Below, piece after piece: positions 21,451 to 32,205 of a stretch of DNA of 64,000 bases. The stretch is from NCBI RefSeq assembly GCF_000226095.1, contig NC_016476.1, positions 186,001 to 250,000 on the forward strand, given 5' to 3'. This DNA is from Thermothelomyces thermophilus ATCC 42464. Taxonomy: Eukaryota > Ascomycota > Sordariomycetes > Sordariales > Chaetomiaceae. The translations under genes were made by a program, and so were the position numbers. The notes beneath the pieces are model-generated. The model was not told the DNA's origin and ran no database searches. It was given only the letters and a program-made list of their open reading frames with translations. The first letter of the stretch is position 1. Each line of letters opens with the position of its first letter.

Positions 21451-22904
21451 CTAATACTGCAGATACCCAAGCCGCCCCTCCAGCACCAACCCCTCGACCT
21501 CGTCTCCCAACCGCCGCAGCTCCCCCAGCGCGGCGACGATCCCGGCAGTCCCACACCAATGATCATGATGATGCCGCTCCCCGCCGTCGCTCCCGGGCTC
21601 CTGCCGCGGATTCGCATAGACCGGCTCGGGAGACGCGGCGGGGGTGACGGGCAGCCGGTCGCTGACGACGCCCCACCCGGGCCGGCCGGGCGTGGAGGGG
21701 CCGGGGCCGGGGCCGCCGCCCTTCTTCATGTACCAGGGCTCGACCTCGACCGACTGCCGCCGCTGCCGCTCCGCTTCCTCGCGGGCCTCGACGGCCCGGC
21801 GGTACGCCGCCAGCCCGCGGTCCACGCGCCCCACGACGGAGGCGAAGCCGAGACCCGGGAACGGCCGCGCGGGCCGCGGCCAGATCAGGCCCGCCGTCGC
21901 CGTCGTCGTCGTCGTCGTCGTCGTCGTCTCGTGCTCCCGTCCCCGCTCGTGGTCGCCCCCCTGCAGGGACTTGATCAGCTCGCCCAGGAGGAGGGAGTCG
22001 CAGTGGTGGCTGGAGCAGGCGGCCGCGCCCGACACGAGGGTGTCGACGGCCTGGTGCAGCGGGGCCAGGGCGCGGCCGAGGAGGGCCTGACGCTGGGCGT
22101 CGATGTGGTCTGGGAGTTTGTGGGGTTAGCTACAACTGAAAGGGTAATGACATCAAGAAGAGGCAGAAGTCCAAAAAAAAAAAACAGAAACAAAAAAGAA
22201 AAAAAAGCAGAAAACAGGGAGATTGGAAACGTACGGATAATCTTCTCCTTGATAGGGAGGCCGAGGGTTGAAATAGGGCCGGAGCTTTGGGCAGCTGCTA
22301 GCTTCGTAGCCTCTTTGAAGATGTCGCCCTGGCGGAATACGTGGCTGATGTAGATCCAGGGGATTGGGTCTCGGCTGAAGGTGTCTGGATCGGAATGCTC
22401 CAGGTTGGAAATCCACCTGTCGGCGTACACCTCAACAGCGTCGAGGAGTTGGAAACGGTCGACAAAGAGGGCGATATGGGCAAGCATTTCTAGGTCGACG
22501 TTCCTCGGAACCTTCGAACCCCGGCCGTGGATCGCGTTGATGACGATGCTGACCGCTGTCGGATGGAATCCCTCAGCGAGCCTGAGATGAATGCGACCGT
22601 CGGATTGCCGCGCTGCCCTTGCGTTGCCGAACTGCAGCTTGTTCCTGAAGACGCGCGAAGCGAGTGCGAGGTGTTTCGAGGAGGCCTTGATGCGCAAGCC
22701 TGTCTGAAGAACACCTGTCGCCGCTCCCCGGCCGTTCTGCTCGCTGTCGATTCCATTGGGATGGGAGGGCAGCTCACTGCGCAAGGCAATGGTATTGTTG
22801 GATGGCGGCACAATGAGCAGCGCGTCGGCGTCTGAATCCGCCTCATAGAGGGGAGCCAGGTTCGCAAAGGGCGACGCTACCACGACAATCTCGACAGAGT
22901 CCAT
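21451..22904 (-). CDS. BTB/POZ-like domain protein
   Basis: Two exons, 22904-22235 and 22109-21451, give 442 aa. The intron (22110-22234) is GTACGT...CCCAG and restores the frame ATC C|AC CAC ATC GAC. An acidic N-terminus (MDSVEIVVVASPFANLAPLY) precedes the BTB-like block. That block has the usual fungal pattern: IKASSKHLALASRVFRNKL, RIHLRLAEGFHPTAVSIVI, NVDLEMLAHIALFVDRFQL and the helix YADRWISNL. The second part, IPWIYISHVFRQGDIFKEAT then CSSHHCDSLLLGELIKSL, is the region that normally follows BTB in this fungal family. A poly-Thr run is coded by the CGT/ACG microsatellite at 21898-21929. Partners and process are unknown; BTB domains commonly act as dimerisation or Cul3-adaptor modules. Confidence 0.75.
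21896..21930 (-). repeat. Trinucleotide microsatellite coding poly-Thr
   Basis: About ten GTC units on the plus strand encode a run of nine or more threonines in the BTB-like protein. Confidence 0.85.
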
Positions 22905-25008
22905 CTCTCCGGCCTTTGAATCTCTTTGCACCGTTCAAATTCGCGCGTTTTCGGCGCTCCGCCTGGATCGAAGATGAGTGCTGTGAGCGACCTTTTTTCT
23001 ATCATGATTGAAAAGGGCGCTTCATCTCAGAGACATCAGAGAAGGCATGGTGTGCGGGGCAGACCCGATCACGCAATCTCCCAAAGATGGTGGCTGGCTT
23101 TCCCGTTCGGGCAAAATGGTGTCCTTTTTAGCCTGCGGCGCGCGGGTTGTCGGACTGGCTGATCCAATAACAATACTCGATCGCCGCGGGAACCATCCTC
23201 GACAATTTTGCAATGTAATTAAGCCACAGCGGGGTGTTCCAATGTAAGAAATTTCGATGACAGCTTTCGACCAAGGGCTGTGGCAAAGAGGATCACAGCA
23301 GCAACTCGAGGAGGAGAAACACAACAACGAATTACCGAGAGCTGAAGATCCAAACTTAGCACTGTTGAGTCGCGAGGCATGATTCGATAGAAAGCGTTTA
23401 GGGTTGTACGCATCTAGCAAAGGACGAGGGGAGGAGGAAGAGTTGGAACAAAGTCTAAGGGGAAAAGAGAACGAGATGGACGCTTTTTTTGGTAATACTT
23501 ACTTCGTACTGACCGAGCATTAAACTTCGGTGCCTGAGCCGATAAATAGGCAATTAGCCATTGCGCCCCTCTAACAGGTCATGAATTTGTTATGTAAATG
23601 CCAAAAAAAAAAAAAACAAAAAAAAAACCGCACTACGAAAAATGATATGTACAACAGTTTCCCTTTGACAAATCAGGTAAATCGATAAGATGTGTAATTA
23701 ATAGATGAGGTGTCTAGATATCCCGATATCTGCTAGAAAAACAACCCATGGGATTGACAATCAACAAATTTCAATCTCATTGTATATTCGCGCCTGCCTA
23801 ACGTTTACAAAGCTAACTGGTTCTCTTTTTATTTCTTGTCTTTCTTATGTCCTGTTCTTTTCCTTTCCCTTCGACTGCTGTTAGTGGCTCACGAGATCTG
23901 AAACCGCCAAGAGAAGGGATCGTTCCCGAGATGACGAGCCGGATCCGAGTTGCGCTTAGACATGTGTACCCGCACTGCGCCATGTGGAGAAACCATTCTC
24001 AGCCGCAGCGGAGTGCTTCCGAACCCGGATTTCCCGTTCTGCCATGTGGCCGGCAAAGCGGGTATAATTATGGCCTGAAAGAGCGCCTCTTGGGGCTTTG
24101 GTCCGCAGCGGTGAAACCGCTAAGCATGAGCGCATCTAATGATGCCGGTGTTTCAGGAAGAACCGGGGAGAACCAACGTATGCCTTTACTAATTGGTCGA
24201 AATCCTGGGACGGTGTTATACGTCCCTTTGGCCGAGATATCCGTCAGCCCTGGCTGCTTTATTAGGCGATTGACGCAGTCTCTGGATGAGGTGCCTGTGA
24301 GCTGGTGTCCAATCTGAGGCCACGCCCTTGAATTTCCAAGGCGGTCTCCTCAAAAAAGCTTCGTCTTTCACTTCCCGTGGCATGCTTTTTTGGCTCCTGT
24401 CATTCGCCAATGAAATCTCGTCCAGAATTTTCAATGCCAAACCTCAACTACAATCTAACATGGTCAAGCGCTCGCAGACGAGTGGAGCTCCCAGCTATCC
24501 GAGTCCCGTAAAAAACAACTTGACGCCGGGCTCATTGTTCGGCCCAAGCTTGCAATTCACTATGTGTGCGTTGTCTCAACTCTCCTTTGAACTGGCCCGA
24601 GAGGAAGGCGTCCGTCCGTTTTCATCGAATGGGGAGCTGGGTAGACACGGAGTTTATAGTTCTAAAGGCGGGGTTGACAAAAAGGTTACTGACTGCTCCA
24701 GCGATCTCTAGTGGATGTTAGGAAGGAACGGTACGGTGAAAGAAGGCGCTCATGAGTTTGGTTTGGAGAGAGGACGATGGAGACGCAGGTAGGCACGATG
24801 TTAGGCTGTGGGGTTGTCGTTGAGTCCGGCTTTGACCGGTTCTCTGATCAGTTGAGTACCGTGTGCGCCAGCGGGTCGCTATTCATAGCCCTTGGGTTCT
24901 TCATTGTGAGCCGACTAAGCTAATTACGAGTACTTTCTTTCACTATCATGAACCCGTACGCCAAGGCACCGTTCGGGTAATTAATTAAGCAATGGACCAC
25001 CCCGCTTT
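22905..25008. other. Intergenic region
   Basis: Promoter region of the BTB-like gene and about 1.8 kb beyond. There are A runs near 23603-23630 and TAATTA motifs near 23217, 23696, 24066, 24919 and 24979. No coding region was recognised. Confidence 0.45.
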
Positions 25009-25080
25009 GATGCGGACTAGGATTCGAACCCTGGCTACCTTCCTTCACGGTAGGGAGGAGGCACCTACCTCCTTCCGCGA
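25009..25080 (-). tRNA. tRNA-like cloverleaf, probably a decayed tRNA or tRNA-derived repeat
   Basis: The 72-base minus-strand segment folds in tRNA order: a partial acceptor stem (5 of 7 pairs), a D-arm-like hairpin GAGG/CCTC, an anticodon-arm-like hairpin CTACC/GGTAG, and a T arm with a perfect box B, GGTTCGAATCC. Against a functional tRNA: the anticodon loop is 9 bases, position 8 is not T, the D loop is short, and the T stem has a mismatch. No anticodon can be assigned. It sits about 165 bases upstream of the SRR1-like start codon. Confidence 0.4.
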
Positions 25081-25244
25081 CACGAACTGTGACTGCAGCC
25101 CCCAAACACTACAAGAGCTGTGAAACTTTGAGCTACGCTACGTAGTCCCGTTAATTCTCTCGTCTCCAATTTGTTCCTTGACCTTCCTTTTCTCATCCAC
25201 CAACAACGGTCGCATTTCCTCGGAAGTATCATAAAGCGAGAAAC

Positions 25245-26684
25245 ATGGATCAGGATGATGCCGCGAGGCCCTCCCCGACTTCCTCTACCGGCAGCAGCAT
25301 CGACGGGCCTACCATCCTCGTCTGCGAGGCCGAAACCATACCGGGTAGCCGCATTATTAACGAGGGAACAGCCGACATACGAGCAAGAATTCGGGCAGTG
25401 TACGACTCTGGTGCGCCCATATTCACAAAGGATGCAATGCGCCGAGCGGCGCAGTCTTTCGACAGGATCCTCCAGGGATCTGACGAGACGGTGCCCGTTA
25501 CCGGCCTCGATGGCGTTACCATCGAGTTTAAGTTTCCCCATCGGGTTGAGGACCTTCTCCCGGGCGAGGCAAACGACGAAAGCAACTTTGAATACACCAT
25601 GTAAGTAAGCAATTCAATCAGAACCATTCGAGAGGTACCTCCCTAGGTACTGTACCTGACGCGGGGTAATTCCCACCCCCGGGGCAACCCAGGTACCTTG
25701 GATGCGTTTTATTGCAACCTCCGCTGACCCCTTGCGCCTAAATCGCTGGCACTCGGTCCGCGCCCAGGAGAGAGCCCTGCTTGCTCTACCGCACCGTGCA
25801 CCAACTGATAGGCACTGCCGGCTACGAAGACTGGCAAGTCAACATTGTTTCCGCCTACCTTCCCTTCAGTATCGGGTACGAGACCACCAAGCGCGACAAG
25901 CACACAAAGGATGCCATCTTCCCCTGGCCGGCCGTGTCGCAGGACCAGGTCGAGGCCCGGCTGGCTGCGCAGCGCCGGAAGTGGCAGGACAGCGAGACGT
26001 GCGCCCGCCTCGGAGCCCTCTTTGCCGGCCGGGCGGCCGTCCCCTTGCCTGAGGCAGTTGTCATCAACAAGGTCGTGGCTTTCGCGTGCTCGTCTATGGC
26101 GTGGGATCTGGAAAACGGCGAAGGTTCGGTGAGAAGCGCGGCGCAGCATGCGCTCGTGCTGGGCGTCGCGGAATTGCTCGCGCAGCGGCGACAGCGGCAA
26201 CAGCAGCAAGCTGGCAGTGTGGATGACGGGCGGCTAAAGGAGGAGGTGGTTTGCTACGCGCAGGACCCTGTCTACCACCCTGCGGATAAAGCTGTGTTAA
26301 GCGCGGCAGGGGTCGTGGTGCTGGACGATCCCCGCGCGTTTCTCGAAGTCGACGAGACCAGTGTTGTCGTGTCGCCCTACCCGGACATTCCCGTCAGGGA
26401 AGTCGTGGCGGATATTGCGAGGCCGGCGGTAATGATCTGGAATCGCGTCACGGATGAGTTGACGACTTCGCCGATGTGAGTGCCTCTCTTGCTGCAGGAT
26501 GCGAGCCGGGTTCGGCCGTTGTTTGGTCTCATCCCGTTTTGGCTAACAAATGACTGTGGCCGATAGGACCGATCCTGTTTCACCTCGCGTCACGGATATG
26601 ATTAGTCAGGACTATCTCCAGCTGGAATGCCCGCTCGATGACGAGCCGTTCAGAGACATGGCCGTCTATGTCAGGAAGACCTGA
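25245..26684 (+). CDS. SRR1-like domain protein
   Basis: Three exons, 25245-25600, 25768-26475 and 26567-26684, give 393 aa. Both introns are GT-AG in phase 2; the second has a clear GGCTAAC branch site. The SRR1-like core is in exon 2: VVAFACSSMAWD, then VVCYAQDPVYHPADKAVL, VVVLDDPRAFLEVDETSVV and PDIPVREVVADIARPAVMIW, which is the normal order and spacing of the family. The N-terminal 110 residues (LVCEAETIPGSRIINEGTA) are lineage-specific. SRR1 was first defined in plant circadian and light signalling; fungal members are uncharacterised, probably cytosolic or nuclear. An alternative is a fungal stand-alone SRR1-like protein without clock function, which is what I would expect here. Confidence 0.85.
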
Positions 26685-28929
26685 TTCCGGCTATCGGTTC
26701 GGCTCTTATCCCTCACTAGAAGTCTTAACCTTACTTACCCACCTGATCATTGACACTGGCTGAAAGGGAAGACAATATAATTAGACCCCAAATTTCGGGC
26801 TTCTGGAGCTTGCCCGTTCTGAACCCTGGCGCGCCTAGACCGCCCTCGTGCCCTCTTCATTGTGAAACGAAGGAGGTCTGCAAAAAGACTTGAGTACGCA
26901 ATGGCGTTTCTGGAGGAAGAAGACACGTGCGAACTGCGATTATGAGATTGTCTGAGGCAGGACCTAGCGAGTTAAGGGGACTGCTTAGGTAGAGAGTTGT
27001 GGGTCTGGTGGCCTAATTGAGGCACAACAGGACAGCGCATTTTTGCTAATATCGGAGGCAACCGTCAGGTCGTCAGGTACGACGGTACTTCCACCAGAAA
27101 ACAGCTAATCCCTAGTCTTATTTTGCTTCTTCTTGTTTTCTCATCTGTGGTGGTGGTAGTGGCAGTGGCAAGGCGGTTGTTCCGGTTGAGTGTGAGATAA
27201 TTAACTGGATCGCTCCCACTCCTTTCTGGAGCGGGACCCGGCCTCCTTCCCACTTTCGATGACCAAGTAACATTGCTATCTGCGACATTTCTGGCAAGTG
27301 AGGGACTCGTTGAGACATTACCACCGTACCAAGCGATGCCTTGCGGAGGGCTTCATTGGTTTGCACTCTTACACCTGGTTCGGAGGGAAAGGGGCCGTGA
27401 GATTGCCATATCGTCTAATAAAGGCTCTCTGTGCTTGCATAGATAGCTTGCGTGGCTCGGTTGGCAGCCACGCCATAATATCTTGCCATCGCGAATGAAG
27501 CGACAAGCCCTCATGGGACTCGTTGGTGCTACTCGACGTTGGCCAAGGCGACGCCGCCAAGAAGAGATGACGTCCTCCCATGGCGGAGGTTCCAGCATTC
27601 ACTCAAGTAATTAGATGCCGGCTAAAGTGGGAAGAACGGGTCCTTGCAGGAAACGTCCGCCCTGCGTCGCATCGACCTGGGAGACGTACCTGGGTACATT
27701 CCTCGCGAGCTAGACAATGCCAAGGTAAGTGTGGACGTGGTAGTGCGTACATACAGAGTACTACCTACGCTACGCTATAGATCTTGACTGCCGCGGTGCT
27801 ACGTAACCTGCTTATACGGGGCAGCTAAGCGCGGTCTCTAGGTACCTTGCTAGACACAGTACACTGCTCGGTTTCTCTGTACATCTCTCTGTACATACAT
27901 ACACTGACTTAGCACTAATTACAAACACGGCAGGAGGCTCGCAAATCCGGGTATCGTCCAGAAATATAGTAGAAGAACAAACCTCTCTGAGTTCCCATGC
28001 GCCGGGGCATCCGGTTGGAGATCTACACGGTTATCTGTCGTGTCCCCTGCCGCCCATCATTCCCCATCACCGCGATCAACACTGGCGGCGATCACGGCCG
28101 AACCGAACCGTTCAGGCTGTCACGGCTGTTCAAGAGGTGCAAGGTGTGGCCGCCCATAGCCGCACTCAAGCGCCGTTGATCCGGCCGTTAACCGCCTGTA
28201 GAAGAAGGGGTGCGAGGCGATATTGGCCAAGAAGCTTGGCGTTTTCTCTAGATTGTTCTCCGGGCCACCCCAGCGACAATGTTACTATGTATGATACGCT
28301 GGTGGTGTGGTCCATTCGCAAATTCTTCCCTTGCTCAACTCCATTGGGCCAAGGAGCCAAGGTAGCCCTGTTCCGCGGCAGTGAGCGAAACAAGCGTTGC
28401 CCAGAGGTCGTCATGCATCCGAAACGACCCCTTCGCCGTTCTGGTGCCGGAGGGTTGGATTGGGTAAAAAGCGGGTCATCTGTAACACCACGCGATATTC
28501 CTCAGAGCTACTCCCTACTGGATACGGGTATCTCGGAGCCTGCCATTTAGCGAGACTGGCCCCGGTTCCGGCAAAGCCCGCGCCGCTTTGGCGGAGACCC
28601 CGTTCGGCTCCCCTTCACCAACGATGCGCGCACGACGCCGATCACTCGGGACCGCCATTCAGGCTAAATCACGAGTCCCCTTATGCGGCTCCCTGGGAAG
28701 GGGATCGGCGCCCGGGCCCCGTTCGCGACCTCCCGAACCGTGCTACCCGGGCTTCCGAGAGAGCAGCCCAGCAGCCAGCGCCGGACCATGCAACCCATGC
28801 CAACTCAGTGCGCGTTCTCTCTTATGTGTCCTAGCACGCGGAACCATCCCGAGATCCCATCGAGCCAGGGCCCTCCCGGTCGTCCATTCCGGGCAAAAAA
28901 GGGAGAAACAACGCCTGGTAGGTTATCTG
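26685..28929. other. Intergenic region upstream of the xylanase
   Basis: About 2.2 kb with no convincing gene. It has TAATTA motifs near 27200, 27609 and 27916 and a GTACATAC cluster at 27877-27905. The last 700 bases are presumably the xylanase promoter. Confidence 0.45.
28662..28668 (+). promoter_or_regulatory. Possible XlnR/Xyr1 site GGCTAAA
   Basis: GGCTAAA lies about 400 bases upstream of the xylanase ATG. It matches the known binding consensus (GGCTAAA/GGCTAR) of the xylanolytic activator XlnR/Xyr1. A heptamer can occur by chance; support comes only from its place before a GH11 gene. Confidence 0.45.
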
Positions 28930-28952
28930 TATAAATATATATATATTTATAT
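28930..28952 (+). promoter_or_regulatory. TATA element of the xylanase gene
   Basis: TATAAATATATATATATTTA-like sequence lies about 115-135 bases before the ATG in otherwise GC-rich DNA. A strong TATA box is expected for an inducible secreted-enzyme gene. Confidence 0.6.
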
Positions 28953-29064
28953 GACCACTAGATCCTCTTCACCTCCGCCCGTCCCCTCTCCTCGACACCG
29001 CCAAACCATAACCTAGACTCGCATCATCCCTCTCAACACCGCGAGATCGCACGGAATCGCAACC

Positions 29065-29872
29065 ATGGTTTCTGTCAAGGCAGTCCTCCTCCTCGGCGCC
29101 GCCGGCACCACCCTGGCCTTCCCCTTCAACGCTACCCAGTTCAGCGAGCTCGTTGCCCGGGCCGGCACCCCTAGCGGCACCGGCACGCACGACGGCTTCT
29201 ACTACTCCTTCTGGACCGACGGCGGCGGCAACGTCAACTACGAGAACGGTCCTGGCGGCTCCTACACCGTCCAGTGGCAGAACTGCGGCAACTTTGTCGG
29301 CGGCAAGGGCTGGTACGTGAATCTGAAAGCAAGGAAGAGAAACAAAAGACACAGAGAGAGAGGGGGAGAGAGAGGGGGGGGGGAGAGAGAGAGGGGGAGA
29401 GAGAGAGAGAGGGAGTAGGTGACTAAAGATGAAACAACCGGTCTACAGGAACCCCGGCCAGGCCCGCACCATCACCTACTCGGGCACCGTCGACTTCCAG
29501 GGCGGCAACGGCTACCTGGCCATCTACGGCTGGACGCAGAACCCGCTGATCGAGTACTACATCGTCGAGTCGTTCGGCTCGTACGACCCCTCGTCGCAGG
29601 CCCAGACTTTCGGCACCGTCGAGGTGGACGGCGGCACCTACACGCTGGCCAAGACGACGCGCGTCAACCAGCCCTCGATCGAGGGCACCAGCACCTTCGA
29701 CCAGTTCTGGTCCGTCCGCCAGCAGCACCGCACCTCGGGCTCCGTCGACGTCGGCGCCCACTTCGACGCCTGGGCCAAGGCCGGCCTCCAGCTCGGCACC
29801 CACAACTACCAGATCGTCGCCACCGAGGGCTACCAGAGCAGCGGCTCCTCTTCCATCACCGTCCAGGCCTAA
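29065..29872 (+). CDS. GH11 endo-1,4-beta-xylanase, secreted
   Basis: Two exons, 29065-29312 and 29449-29872, give 223 aa. Residues 1-18 ([18 protein letters not shown]) are a signal peptide and a short propeptide probably ends near Arg32. The beta-jelly-roll signatures are complete: nucleophile Glu118 in [12 protein letters not shown] and acid/base Glu209 in [11 protein letters not shown]. Asn76 in [11 protein letters not shown] is the residue that is Asp in acid-active members, so a neutral pH optimum is likely. No carbohydrate-binding module follows; the protein ends ITVQA. It hydrolyses internal xylan bonds outside the cell. The 136-base intron (GTACGT...CTACAG) carries a purine GA microsatellite. 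The frame is intact. Induction by XlnR is inferred from the upstream GGCTAAA. Confidence 0.95.
29345..29416 (+). repeat. GA-rich microsatellite within the xylanase intron
   Basis: About 70 bases of almost pure purine (GAGAGAGGGGGAGAGAG-type) lie between donor and branch region. It makes this intron longer than most in the window. Confidence 0.85.
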
Positions 29873-30838
29873 GAGGGCCCTCAGGCCTTTGCTCTACTGC
29901 CCTCTCCTCTCCTCTGCGCTTTCCGTAAGGGAGATCTAAGAGAGAGAAAGGTGAAGAAATTGGGGGGTGGTGAGGAAGGGGTATGTGAAGTTGTTAGGGA
30001 ACGCGGGATATGGTCGAACCTGGAAGAGTGATTTTCGCCTATCCATTATCTTTCGATTCGAAATTTGACGCGGGACGTAGTACATGATATCTTCTGCTTT
30101 CTGCGCTTGAGTTCAAGCCTCTCGTAGTGACCCGAGCACGAACATGGCTGTACATACATACACACCTCCATACCTCTCCCCCTGCCCTGCTGTGCTCCGC
30201 GCTGAATCAACGTGGGCTCTCTGACTCGAAACAGCAGGTCATATTTCTTGCTCGTACCTCTAAATGCCATGAGTAAGTCTTTGGTGAGACACACTTCTCA
30301 TGAAGGAGAGGCACGAGACTTAATCTTGTCCAGTTGTACAAATTCGCAAGCAACTAGAAGCCCGCGAGGAAAAGCTACATTCAACCACAAAACGCCCACC
30401 CGCCGGCACGTGAAGCATCCTTGTTGATTCGTGGTGAATTGGTTCAGAGTTGTTCAACGTGGCACTCACCCGCCCTCCCTCGTTGACAGTTCTGTGCCAT
30501 CCCGCGGTCGTCAGAGAGGGCTGCACCCTTCGTCCAGTTAGTTAGACATCGATTGCTTAAATAAACTGTGCTGGTTCAGCAACATGTCGCATCAATAAGC
30601 CGCACAACGCGCTAAAGGGTATGGCAGTAGCCGGAATATTAACGAGCGTCCTCACACGCGCCCTCCCCGATAACAAGATGATGATTGATGAGGCATTTCT
30701 TGTAATTAGTGTACGAATTAGACACGCCTGGGCTTCAAGGACGCTGCACCGGGTTCTTGAATCCCTTAAGTCGTATAACAACATTGAAAAGAATAAGAGA
30801 GCAACAAAAAGTTCGAGATGAGCTCATCAGCAACCATT
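29873..30838. other. Intergenic region
   Basis: Xylanase 3' flank, then nothing recognisable. GTACATACATACAC lies at 30150-30164 and a TAATTA near 30702. A T5 stretch on the minus strand near 30807 can serve as the Pol III terminator of the adjoining tRNA. Confidence 0.45.
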
Positions 30839-30910
30839 TGCCCACAACCAGAATCGAACTGGTGACCTTGTCATTACTAGTGACACGCTCTACCACTGAG
30901 CCATGCGGGC
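30839..30910 (-). tRNA. tRNA-Thr (anticodon AGU)
   Basis: The 72-base minus-strand sequence forms a complete cloverleaf. The acceptor GCCCGCA pairs with TGTGGGC (one G-U), followed by discriminator A. The D arm is GCTC/GAGC with AGTGGTA, the anticodon arm TGTCA/TGACA with loop CTAGTAA, the variable loop AGGTC, and the T arm ACCAG/CTGGT with TTCGATT. The anticodon at positions 34-36 is AGT, read as threonine (A34 normally becomes inosine). There is no intron. Boxes A and B are intact and a T5 run lies about 28 bases past the 3' end, so it looks functional. Confidence 0.95.
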
Positions 30911-31518
30911 TGCAAGCTGATTGGCTCATCGATGTTTGCAGCGCATCGAGAGCATGAATGTCCCGAATAATGATTGTTGAACGCTCTCCGTAAATGGCTG
31001 TAATATCAGTTAGGGATGACTCCGACATTGATAAGAAGGCTTGGCTCATTGGGAGAGCCAAAGTCCCGAAAACAGTCTCTCCAGAACGCACAGCATCCAG
31101 AAATGGGTGGGTTGACACGTGCCCGTCGCGATATTAAAATTGTTCGCCTTGACTGATAAAATCTTGGGGTAACTAATTATGCTTTTGACCATTGTTAGTT
31201 TTCTCCTCTAGCTATAGCTAAGAATGGTGTTATCCGACCTGGATCCACGAATGCTTGTTTCCCCGGTCTCCTACTAATTAATAGCAATCAGGGTCAGTCA
31301 CCGACCCCGAACCAGATCTGATCTTCCCAACCCTAAACGCCCAGGCTGTCGTCGCATTCAATGCAAAGGAAAAAAATACCGAACCAACTTTTGAGACGTT
31401 ATTCATTACTGGACCTGTTGGCGCCGGAAAGGACTCCCGCGATATACCCCCAAATATTCCTTCATTCATTATTATCTACCCAGCCACCCGCGCGTTCAGC
31501 GAAGCCAGTGTTACTTAA
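30911..31518. other. Intergenic region
   Basis: No gene was recognised. TAATTA motifs lie near 31175, 31274 and directly after the stop of the next gene at 31516. Confidence 0.45.
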
Positions 31519-32205
31519 TTAGCGGCGTTGATCTTTCTTGACGCGGGCCAGCGGGTCCTCGCCGACCGCGCCGCGGTCCGCGACCACGTCCTCCTCGCTC
31601 TCGGTCCGCCGCGGCGCCGCGCCGCCCGCGCCCAGCTGGATTGTGTGGTGCAGCTCCGGCGGCAGCGGGTCGTCCTCGGCCCGGTCCGCCGCCACGTCCG
31701 CCTCGCTCTCGGTTGGGTTGCCCTTGACCGCGCTGCCGAACTTTTGCGCCGAAGCGGACACCCCCGTCCCGGTCCCGGCCCCCGCCGCGGGGCGACTGAT
31801 GCTGCTGCTGCTGCTGCTGCTGCTGCCGTCGGCCTGTGACGACGACGCGGCCGGGGCCGAGTGGTGGTGGATGCCGCGCCGGCTGGGCGGGCGCGCCTGG
31901 CCGTGGTAGATCTGCGTCGTGTAGAGAGCGCGCGCGGGGTCGTCGGCCTGCTGCAGGAGGCTGTGGCTTTCCGATGAGGCGGTGAAGTGTGAGGACCAAT
32001 TTGCGCCGTAGACCCCCTGGTTCCGGGAGAGGTCGAGCGGCGTGGTGGCGGACGTGGCCGGAGCGTTGGCCCGCTGCTGGTCGCCGGAGGTCTTTTGCCG
32101 GGCCTGCAGGGTGTTGATGGTGCGGCTATGGCGAGTGGCGCATGTGCGCAGTAGACCGGGTGTTGCCCTGGGGAGAGCACCCGTGGTCCTCTGCAGTCCG
32201 CGCAT
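31519..32205 (-). CDS. Probable mitochondrial protein, family not identified
   Basis: A single exon of 228 aa starts at ATG 32205 and ends with TAA. The first 35 residues (MRGLQRTTGALPRATPGLL, then CATRHSRTINTLQ) are rich in Arg, Thr, Ala and Leu without acidic residues, the profile of a mitochondrial targeting peptide. The middle is Ser/Gln-rich with a poly-Ser run coded by the TGC microsatellite at 31799-31826. The C-terminal third carries two related repeats, NPTESEADVAADRAEDDPLP and RRTESEEDVVADRGAVGEDPL (in part), which look like a short duplicated motif. I have seen similar TESEADVxADR sequences in small uncharacterised fungal mitochondrial proteins but cannot name a function. Confidence 0.6.
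   Translation of the reverse strand: MRGLQRTTGALPRATPGLLRTCATRHSRTINTLQARQKTSGDQQRANAPATSATTPLDLSRNQGVYGANWSSHFTASSESHSLLQQADDPARALYTTQIYHGQARPPSRRGIHHHSAPAASSSQADGSSSSSSSSISRPAAGAGTGTGVSASAQKFGSAVKGNPTESEADVAADRAEDDPLPPELHHTIQLGAGGAAPRRTESEEDVVADRGAVGEDPLARVKKDQRR

Noticed and set aside
31528-31909. Plus-strand frames opposite the probable mitochondrial protein
   Set aside because: Shadow frames in GC-rich DNA, with no ATG and no domain.
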